From contig NZ_QKRB01000061.1 in assembly GCF_003233845.1 (NCBI RefSeq), forward strand, positions 1-54,182: a stretch of 54,182 nt of DNA. Direction: 5' to 3'. The position numbers and the translations under genes are program-made. Position 1 is the first letter of the stretch. Each line of letters opens with the position of its first letter. This document shows, in pieces, positions 1-9,200 of this stretch. The notes below the pieces were generated by a model. That model worked only from the letters and a program-made list of their open reading frames with translations, did no database searches and was not told the origin of the DNA. The stretch is from Paenibacillus sambharensis (GTDB lineage Bacteria > Bacillota > Bacilli > Paenibacillales > Paenibacillaceae).

Positions 1-1005
1 GCCTGGTCGATGTATGCCGCCTGCATGTGCAGCAGCGGACGGGCGAACACCTCCCGCAGCGGCAGCTCTGCGCCCAGCTCCTTGTGGATGCGCGACACCA
101 GCGTCATCGCCTTCAGCGAGTGGCCGCCCGCTTCGAAGAACGACTGCTCCCGGCCTGCTTCCACTACGCCGAGCACTTCCTGCCAAATCGCCGCCAGCTT
201 CCGCTCCGTCTCCGTGCGCGGCGGGCCTCCCGCCATGCCGCCGCCCAAGGCCAGCTCCGGCTTCGGCAGCGCCTTGCGGTCGATCTTGCCGTTTGGCGAC
301 AGCGGCAGCTCCGCCAGCACCTGCACCGATGCCGGCACCATATACTCCGGCAGATGCCGCGCCAGGTATGCCTTCAGCTCCGCCGTCTCCGGCGCCGCCT
401 CGCCCGCGGCTGTCACATACGCCGCCAGCTGCTTCACGCCCTGCCCATCCTCCACATCCAGCACGACCGCTTCCTTCACCCCTACATGCTCGACCAGTCG
501 GGCTTCGATCTCGCCCAGCTCGATCCGGAAGCCCCGGATCTTCACCTGATAATCCTTCCGGCCGTAGAATTCGATATTGCCGTCCGGCAGCCACCGTCCG
601 AGGTCTCCCGTCCGGTACATCCGCACGCCCTCCTCTTCCCTGAACGGGTCTTCCAGGAATACCGCCGCTGTCCGCTCGGGGTCGCGCAGGTAGCCGCGTC
701 CCACCCCAATGCCCGAGACGCAGATTTCGCCGATTGTTCCGACCGGACACAGCCGCAGCTGGTCGTCCACGATGTAGATCCGCATATTGCGGATCGGTCT
801 GCCAATCGGCACCGGCTCGCTCTCCGGCGGCTTGTCCATCACATACTGGCTGATGTCATCTGCCGCTTCGGCCGGGCCGTAGGCATTCACCATCCGGATG
901 TCCGGGCACAGCCCGAACCACCGCCGCACCATCGCCGGCTTCACTGTCTCCCCGGTGATCATCAGGTACTTCAGGTCCGGCAGCCGGACGCCGGTGTCTT
1001 CCATG
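1..1005. repeat. Terminal direct repeat, left copy
   Basis: Base-for-base identical to 53178-54182, checked line by line. On the minus strand it encodes the second half of a Dab-like A domain and nearly all of the following T domain. Other paralogous A-T segments in the window differ clearly even in protein sequence, so this identity is not normal module similarity. The true repeat could extend beyond either window edge. Confidence 0.98.
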
Positions 1006-3236
1006 TAGTCCATCATGACGCTGAGATAGGAAGGCACGACTTCTAGAATGGCGGTCTTGTCCTTGATCAACCGCTCTATAAACTGCGCCGGCTCCAGGAC
1101 AAGCTCGTTCGGATAGATCGCCGTCACCCCGCCAACGGTCAGCGCGGCAACAAACTGCCAGACCGAGATGTCGAAGCAGTGGCTGGCGTTCTGTGCCAGT
1201 ACCGTGCCTTCCGTGATCTCCAGCTCCTCAATCTCAGCCAGAATATGATTGAGCATGCCCGCATGCTCAATCATCGTGCCCTTCGGCGTTCCGGTTGAGC
1301 CGGAGGTGTAGATGACGTACGCCAGCTGGTTCGGTTTAACCGGAAGCCGGATATTGTCAGCCGGTTCCTGCGCGATCGTGCCGGCCACCCTGTCGAGCAG
1401 GATAAACTTGGGGCCGCGATCCCGGGAACTGGCGCATAAACCGTCAGCTGAACCGTCAGTTGAGCTGCCAGGTGAACCGTCAGGCGGATTAATGGATGCC
1501 TCCTCATCCAAAGCACTCACGGATTCGGAATTGCCGATGATGAAACGGACCCCTGACTCGCGGATGATGGTCTGCTGGCGGGCGGCCGGGTAGCCGGGAT
1601 CAACCGGCACATAGGCGCCGCCGGCTTTCCAGACGGCCAGAATCGCAGCCAGCATGTCCGGCGAGCGGTCCATCAGAATCGCGACCAGCTCCTCCCGGGC
1701 CGTCCCCTGTGCCAGCAGATACCGGGCCAGCTGATTAACCCGCGCATTCAGTGCCCCGTAGCTGATCCGCTCGTTCCCGTAGAGGACGGCTGTCTGCTCC
1801 GGCATGCGTGCCGCCTGCTCCTCAAACAGCTCATGCACCGTCTTCTGCGGCATTCCCGCGTCTGTCGCGTTGAACGCTGCGGCCAGCCGATTTTTCTCCT
1901 CAGCTGAAAGCAGTTCAATGTCACTCACCCGGATATCCGGATCAGCTGCTGCCTGCACCGCGATGTGCTCCACATGTGCTGCAAGCTGTTCAATAAAGGC
2001 TGGATCATAGACTACCGCGTTGAAGCTGAACTGGAAGGTAAGGCCCTCTCCCGGAGCAACGGTTATATCAAAATCATAGTTCGTCTGCTCATACGCTTGA
2101 AAGCCGCAGATCTGGAATTCCGAGCCTGTTTCCTCGGCTGTATCCTCTAGCTCCTGCTGCACCGGATAGTTCTCGAAGACGAGGATATGATCCAGCAGAT
2201 GCTGCTTCAGCGGCGTCCTGTTCTGAAGCTCATACAGCGGCACGAAGCTGAAGGACTCCGCCTCGAGCGACGCTTCCTGGACCCGGCGGACAAGGGACGC
2301 GAAGCTGCCCCCATCCGACTTGACCCGTACCGGCACCGTGTTGATAAACAGCCCCACCATGTCCTCAATGCCCGGAATGCCCGACGGTCTGCCCGAAACG
2401 ACCGCACCGAACACGGCATCCTCCGTGCGGTTGTATCTCTGCAGCAGAATGCCCCAGATACACTGGACTACCGTGCTCATCGTAGCCTGGCTGGCAACCG
2501 CCAGCCGCTGCAGGGCGGCTGTGGTCTCCTCCGGCAGGCTGCGGCTGACGGTCTGCTGGCGGTAAACGCCTGTCCGTTCCGCTGGCCCGACCCTCGGTAC
2601 CGATGCAGTCTGCTCGTAGCCGGCAAGGGCACGCTCCCAGTATCCGAGCGCTTCCTCCCTGTCCTGCTCGCCAAGCCAGGCAATGTAGCTGCTGTATGGC
2701 GCTGTTTTGCCCTGCGGTACCGAAAGTCCCTGCTGCTTCAGCTGGTAGTACTCCATGAAATGCTTCATGACGATGCTGACGCACCAGCCGTCCATGACAA
2801 TGTGGTGATGGCTCCACAGCCAGCGGCAGGAAGTCTCTCCCAGCCTGATCACAGCAAGCCGCATCAGCGGGTCGCGGACAAGATCGAAGCCTTTTGCCAT
2901 ATCCGCTGCCTTGAACTGCGCCAGCTTCTCCAGCTGCTCATCCGGTCCGAACGCGCTCCAGTCCTCGTAATGGACCTTGATCGGGCGCTCCTTCAGCACC
3001 ACCTGCCGGGGCTGTTTGACCTTATCCGTCACGAACAGCGTGCGGAATACATCATGGCGCGCAATCACCGCATTCATGCTCTCTTCCACCAGCTGCACAT
3101 CAACCCGGCCGGCTATTTCGAATTCGATTTGTTCAAAATAGGCCGTTGATTCGCTATCCAGCATGGCGTGAAACAGGATGCCCTCCTGCATTGGCGACAA
3201 CGCGTAAATGTCCTGAATCTCCGGCTTTTTGCCCAT
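1..3236 (-). CDS. NRPS7: NRPS elongation module C-A-T, 3' end beyond left edge
   Basis: About 1,078 codons are visible and the frame is open to the edge. They form one complete module. The C domain (residues ~10-440) has HHHIVMDGWC near residue 143, the form that accepts a D-configured upstream residue; this fits NRPS6, which ends in an E domain. The A domain (~460-1000) has A3 near 641, the FDISVW core at 688 and the A10 Lys at 984. Its pocket reads D-I-W-E-M-T-A-D-D. Glu278 and two Asp residues at 330/331 suggest a short basic substrate, and I recall a near-identical pocket for 2,4-diaminobutyrate in pyoverdine synthetases, so Dab is a tentative call. The T domain carries GGHSL with the phosphopantetheine Ser at 1040; the GGHS form predicts that a C domain follows. 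The ATG at 3236 sits 7 nt after AGGTGG and 17 nt after the NRPS6 stop. The last 1,005 bases equal the start of NRPS1, so this may be the 5' part of that same gene. Confidence 0.95.
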   Translation of the reverse strand, partial: MGKKPEIQDIYALSPMQEGILFHAMLDSESTAYFEQIEFEIAGRVDVQLVEESMNAVIARHDVFRTLFVTDKVKQPRQVVLKERPIKVHYEDWSAFGPDEQLEKLAQFKAADMAKGFDLVRDPLMRLAVIRLGETSCRWLWSHHHIVMDGWCVSIVMKHFMEYYQLKQQGLSVPQGKTAPYSSYIAWLGEQDREEALGYWERALAGYEQTASVPRVGPAERTGVYRQQTVSRSLPEETTAALQRLAVASQATMSTVVQCIWGILLQRYNRTEDAVFGAVVSGRPSGIPGIEDMVGLFINTVPVRVKSDGGSFASLVRRVQEASLEAESFSFVPLYELQNRTPLKQHLLDHILVFENYPVQQELEDTAEETGSEFQICGFQAYEQTNYDFDITVAPGEGLTFQFSFNAVVYDPAFIEQLAAHVEHIAVQAAADPDIRVSDIELLSAEEKNRLAAAFNATDAGMPQKTVHELFEEQAARMPEQTAVLYGNERISYGALNARVNQLARYLLAQGTAREELVAILMDRSPDMLAAILAVWKAGGAYVPVDPGYPAARQQTIIRESGVRFIIGNSESVSALDEEASINPPDGSPGSSTDGSADGLCASSRDRGPKFILLDRVAGTIAQEPADNIRLPVKPNQLAYVIYTSGSTGTPKGTMIEHAGMLNHILAEIEELEITEGTVLAQNASHCFDISVWQFVAALTVGGVTAIYPNELVLEPAQFIERLIKDKTAILEVVPSYLSVMMDYMEDTGVRLPDLKYLMITGETVKPAMVRRWFGLCPDIRMVNAYGPAEAADDISQYVMDKPPESEPVPIGRPIRNMRIYIVDDQLRLCPVGTIGEICVSGIGVGRGYLRDPERTAAVFLEDPFREEEGVRMYRTGDLGRWLPDGNIEFYGRKDYQVKIRGFRIELGEIEARLVEHVGVKEAVVLDVEDGQGVKQLAAYVTAAGEAAPETAELKAYLARHLPEYMVPASVQVLAELPLSPNGKIDRKALPKPELALGGGMAGGPPRTETERKLAAIWQEVLGVVEAGREQSFFEAGGHSLKAMTLVSRIHKELGAELPLREVFARPLLHMQAAYIDQ

Positions 3237-3253
3237 ATCCAAACCACCTAACA

Positions 3254-6200
3254 TTAGAGTGAACTGATGATGTCCTCAATGTCCCCGAGCTCTTCCAGCG
3301 ACATGTCTTTATCCGTAAAATCAGAAGCCGTCCGCTCCGAGCCGTCCCTTGACGCGCAGTGCTCCATCACGCGAAGCAGCTGCTCCCTGTACAGGTCCAT
3401 CAGCTGACGGATGGCTGATTCCGTAAATTCCGCCGGGTGATAGTTGAACGACAGTGCCAGCCTGCCGCCGCTTACCATGCCGTTAATATCCAGCGCGAAG
3501 GTCCGCTCCATATCCGGGCTGAGCGAATGCCCCATGGACAAAGGCGACACCGACAGGCCGCGGCCCTGAACATCCTGATCGAACTGGCCCAGATAGTTAA
3601 AGCTGATCTCCGGCAGCACGCGCTCCCGGCCTGCAGGCAGAACGCCTGCTTCCGACAGATAGGCCAGAATACCGTACCCGATCCCCTTGTTCGGAATCCG
3701 CCTCAAGTCGTCCTTCACCCGCTTAATCATGTAGGACAGCTGCTCATCCCCGGACAACGATGCCGGCGCCTGCGTGTCGATCACCACCGGATACATCGTC
3801 GTAAACCAGCCCACAGTACGGTTGATATCCATGCCTTGCAAAATCTGCTCGCGTCCGTGACCTTCCAGGTTAATCTTAATCCGCTCCATGCTCTTCCACT
3901 GCCTGAAGGCCAGGCCAAGCGCTGTGAGCAGCACATCGTTAATTTCCGTATTGTACGCCCGGTGCACGCGCTTCAGCAGCATGTCCGTCTCGCTTTCCGA
4001 CAGCTCCATGAAGGCGGTCTCCGCTTCCTTCCTTCTGCCTCTGGCTTTCGCTTCATCCCCGTCAACGAGCGGCGTAATCTCCGCCTGTTCAACCTGCAGC
4101 CAGTACTCCCGTTCCTTAAGCGCCTTGCGGCTGCCTGCGTACAGCAAGAGCTGCTCCGCATAATCCTTGTACGAGTGGGTCTTCGGCTGGAAAACGATCT
4201 CCTCTCCCCTGGCTGCCTGTCCGAAGCCCTGCTGCAGGTCCTCCAGCAGAATCCGCCAGGACACGCCGTCAACGACCAGATGGTGAAGGGCCATCAGCAG
4301 ATGGTCGCCGTCCGCTGTCTTGAACCAGCCCAGCTTCAGCAGCGGCCCCTCCTGCAGATTCAGACTCGCTTGAAGCCGGCCTGCAAGCTCTTCAAACTCG
4401 TCTTCCGGATTGATCCGGTCGCGCAGGTCATACACATGCAGCTCATACAGCGGCTCCTCGCCGCCGCGGTTGACCTGCTTCATCCCGCATATTCCGGCGG
4501 CATCCTGCCTGTAAACCATCCGCAGAGCGTCATGGTGCAGAACCAGCTGCCTGAACACGCTGCGGATTGCCTCTTCATCGAATCCATCCGGATTATGAAG
4601 CATGACCGACTGGTTATAATGATGCGCATCCGTAAACTCCTGCTCGAAGAACCAGCGCTGAACCGGTGCCAGCGGCACTTCTCCCTCTACAATGCCCTGG
4701 TCAATCTGCTTCACCTGCACGGTTACCCATTCGCTCAGACCCGATATGGTCGGGCAGCGGAACAAGTCCTTCATCTCCATGCTGTAGCCATACGTATGAA
4801 GTCTCGCCGAAACCTGTATCGCCTTAATGGAGTCGCCGCCAAGCTCGAAGAAATCATCGTCTATACCGACACGGGCAGCACCCAGCACATCCTGCCAGAT
4901 TACAGCGAGTGCCTCCTCCACCGGATTTCGCGGCGGCACATACGCTGTGTCCGCCTGTGTATGCGGCTGCGGCTCCGGCAGCGCACTGCGGTTCACCTTG
5001 CCATTACTGGTCAGCGGTATGGCTTCTAGCTGGACGAAGTAAGACGGAACCATGTAATCCGGCACCACCGATTTCATGTAGCTCCGCAGCTCAGATGCTC
5101 CAGCGGCTTGCAGGGCTCCCGATGCCGCTGATTCACTCGCAGGTTCACCGGCCGACGCCGTGTAATAAGCGCACAGGTACGCCTGCCCGTCTCCGTCATC
5201 ACGGGCGAGCACGACCGTCTCCTGTACGGCTTCATGCCGCAGCAGTGCCGCCTCCACCTCCGCCAGCTCGATACGGTGGCCGCGGATTTTGACCTGATGA
5301 TCAATCCGCCCCATGTACGCCAGCTCGCCATCCGGCAGACGCTTCGCCAGGTCGCCTGACTTGTACAGCCGCTCACCCGGCACGAACGGGCTCTCAATGA
5401 ACCGCTCCGCGGTCAGCTCCGGACGGTTCAGGTAACCGCGGCAGACGCCTTCGCCACCGACGTACAGCTCGCCTGTCACGCCGATTGGCACCGGCTTCAG
5501 CTGACCGTCGAGCACATAGGCCGTCAGCGTCGGAATCGGCATCCCGATGCTGTCCGAGTTCGCCTCAATCTCCGCTTCCGTAACCGCCTTGTACGTCACA
5601 TGCACCGTCGTTTCCGTAATGCCGTACATGTTCACCAGCTGCGTGTCCGGGTAGCGGGCATGGAACGGCTTCAGCAGCAGCGGCTTCAATGCTTCGCCGC
5701 CGAAGATCACATACCGCAGCTTCAGCCGCCGCTCATGGCGCGCTTCCTCCTGCAGCAGCTGGTAGAAAGCCGTCGGCGTCTGGTTCAGCACGGTCACCCG
5801 CTCTTCGGCGAGCAGCTGCAAGAAGGCCTGCGGATTGACCGCCGTCTCACGCGGCACCACCACCAGCGTGCCGCCGTACAGCAGCGCGCCGTACATTTCC
5901 CATACCGAGAAGTCGAAGCAGTACGAGTGGAACATCGTCCACACATCCCGCTCGCCGAACTCGAACAGGTTGCGCTCATTGTGCAGCAGCCGTACCACAT
6001 TCCGGTGCTCCAGCATTGCGCCCTTCGGCTTGCCCGTCGTACCCGAGGTGTAGATGATGTAGGCCAGATCGGATGGCTCATTGATCGGCTCCGGACCGGC
6101 ATACAGGCCCTCAGCGTCAGCTGAACCGGCCTGCTGCCACACCTGCATGGAAACCGCGTCCGCATCCGCCATGCCCGGCTTGCCGGAAGCCGCAGCCTGC

Positions 6201-9200
6201 TTGCTGTCCAGCCTCACCACTTTACCCCTGAACGCTTCCGGCACTTCACCGGAGCCGTCGGTCAGCAGCCATCCCGTTCCGCTGTCCTCCAGCATGAACG
6301 CTACCCGTTCCTGCGGATAAGCGGGATCTATCGGGAGATAAGCTCCGCCTGCCTTCAGCACAGCCAGCAGCGCCGTTACCATGCCTGCCGAGCGCTCCAT
6401 CATGACGGCAACGACTGTCTCCCGGCCCACGCCTTCCGCCCGCAGACGGTGTGCCAGCGCGTTCGCCCGGCTGTTCAGCTCCCGGTAGGTCAGCCGCTGG
6501 CCTTCATGCACCAGCGCCGTCCGGTCTGCCCAGACTGCAGCCTGCTTCTCGAACAGGCCATGCAGCGTCTTGTCGCGCGGGTATTCCGCAGCTGTCCGGT
6601 TCCACCCGTACAGCAGATTATGCTCCTCGCCCGCAGACAGCATAGCGATATCCTGCAGCCGGATGTCCGGATCCGCTGTTATCTGCTCGAGAATGCGGGT
6701 ATAGTAGCCGGCAAGCCGCTCCGCCGTCTCCCGCCGGAACAACCGGGTACTGTACTCCAAACTGAAGCCAATTGAGCCATCCTGCCTGTCCTCCACTGCG
6801 CTTAAGGTGAGATCAAACTTGGCTACCGGGTGTTCGAAGGCATAAGGCTCAACAGACAAGGCTCCCGGCTTGTCTTCGCCGGGACTCATGTTCTGCAGGA
6901 CAAACATGGTGTCGAAGAGCGCATTGCGGCTCACATCGCGCTTCAATTCGAGCTTGCCAAGCACATGCTCGAGCGGCAGCTGCTGATGCTCGAAGGCCTG
7001 CATCACATGCTCTCTCGCTTCCTCCAGGAAGCCAGTGAAGGTCTTGCCTGCCTGCGGATAGAGACGGAAGGCCAGCGTGTTGACGAACATGCCGATGACC
7101 TGTTCCAGATCCGGATGGCTGCGGCCGGCGATTGGGGAGCCGACGATAATGTCCTCCTGGCCTGACAGCCTGGCAAGCAGCACCTGGTAAGCAGACAGCA
7201 GCGTCATGAACAGTGTGGCGCCCTTGTCCGCGCTCAGCCGCTGAAGCCTTGCGGACAAAGCCTGGTCCAGCTTGAAGGTCAGCCGGTCGCCCTCGAAGCT
7301 GTACTGGGCCGGCCGCGGCTGATCGCAAGGCAGCTCAAGGACCGGAAGCTGTCCGCTGAAGTGCTCCAGCCAGAACCGTTCTGCCTTCTGCATCGCCTCC
7401 GACTGCAGCCACTCCTGCTCCCAGACCGCGTAATCCTTGTAGTGCAGTCTTGCCGGAGCAAGCTCCGATCCATCGTAGCACGCGATCAGCTGATCCAGCA
7501 GCAGTCCCATCGACATGCCGTCCGTAATGATGTGATGCAGATCGAGCAGCAGCACATGACGGTTGTCCGCAATGGCCAGCAGCTCGGCCCGCATCAGCGG
7601 TGCGCTCGTCAAATCAAACGGGCGGATGAACGTCCCGATCCGCTCCCCGATTTCATGCTCCTCTGCGGGATGCACACTCAGCGTAAACGGCACCTCTGCA
7701 TGAACCTGCTGAACCGGCATCCCTTCGACCAGCGGAAAAGATGTCCGCAGCGCTTCATGATGGGCAATCAGCCTGCGGAAAGCCTGCTCGAGCCGCTCCG
7801 TCATTAGCGGACCTTTCAGCTCATAAACGCCCGGCACATTGTAAGCCGCCTGTGCAGATTCCAGCTGCTGCAGCATGAGCATCCGCTTCTGTGCGGAGGA
7901 TACCGGGTAGTAATCCCTCGTCTGCGCCTGCGGTATCGGCTGGAGCTGCTCAGTGTCCCCCTGAACCAGCAGCCCTGCCATCCGCGACAGGGTCGGCGCT
8001 GCGAAAACCTGCTTCAGCGGCAGCCGCACCCCCATTTGCTTCTGAACCAGCTGAATGAGCCGGGTCGCCTTCAGTGAATGACCGCCGAGATCGAAGAAGC
8101 TGTCCTCGCGGCCGACGCGGGTGACGCCCAGCACTTCCTGCCAAATCGCTGCAAGCTGCTCCTCCGTTTCACCTGCTGGCGCTTCGCCGGCTATACCGGA
8201 TTCGGATGGTGCGGGCGGATCAGGCAGAGCGGATTTGTCCACTTTGCCGTTTGCCGTAAGCGGCAGCTGATCCAGCTTTACGAAGGCGCCCGGAATCATA
8301 TAGTCAGGCAGCCGGTCGCCAAGCCATTCGCGCCACTGTGCCGCTGTCAGTTCCTCTTGTCCGGCATAATAGGCGCACAAGTACTTGCTGCCAGCCGCAT
8401 TCTGCCCATCCAGTGCATCCCGTTCATCTTGACCAGCCTGCAGAGCCGCTGCTTCCCGCACGATGACCACCGCTTCCTTAACGGCGGCATGCTCCAGCAT
8501 GCGGACCTCAATCTCTCCGGGCTCAATACGGAAGCCACGGATCTTCACCTGAAGGTCAATCCGTCCCAGATATTCAATCCGTCCATCCGGAAGCCATCTG
8601 GCCAGGTCACCGGTCCGGTACATCATCCCGCCTGGCAGGAATGGGTCAGCCGTAAATCTGCTGTTAGTCAGGTCCTCCCGGTTCAGATAGCCTCTGCCGA
8701 CTCCGTCGCCGCCCACGCAGAGCTCGCCGGGTACGCCGACCGGTACCAGCTGGCCTGCTGTGTCAACGATGTAAGCGGTCGAGTTGGCAATTGGGCGTCC
8801 GATCGGAATATTCAGCTTGTAATCGCGGTCCACTCGGCCGCAAACCGAAAAAGTCGTATTTTCAGTCGGTCCGTAGCCGTTAATAATAATCAGCCCAGGG
8901 CACTGCCGTCTTACACGATTAATATGAACCGGCGACAGCGCGTCGCCGCCCACCAGCAGCTGCTTCATGCTGCGGAACATGTCCGGCTTCTCCTGCGACA
9001 GCTGGTTGAACAGCGGGGAAGTGAGCCACATCGTCGTGACATCATGCTCCCGGATAGCCGCCTCCAGCTTCTCAGCAATCAGCAGGGTGTCCTCATCCGC
9101 CAGACAGAGAGTCATCCCGTTCAGCAGCGCGCCCCACACCTCGAAGGTGCTGGCATCGAATACAGCCGCACCCGTTTGCAGCAGCCGGTCACCCGCTCGC

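Noticed and set aside
3437-5029. A 530-codon plus-strand open frame, and many others such as 8078-9364 and 45496-46929
   Set aside because: They lie opposite NRPS genes, show no domain motifs, and are rich in His/Arg/Gln/Leu as expected for the antisense of G+C-rich coding sequence.
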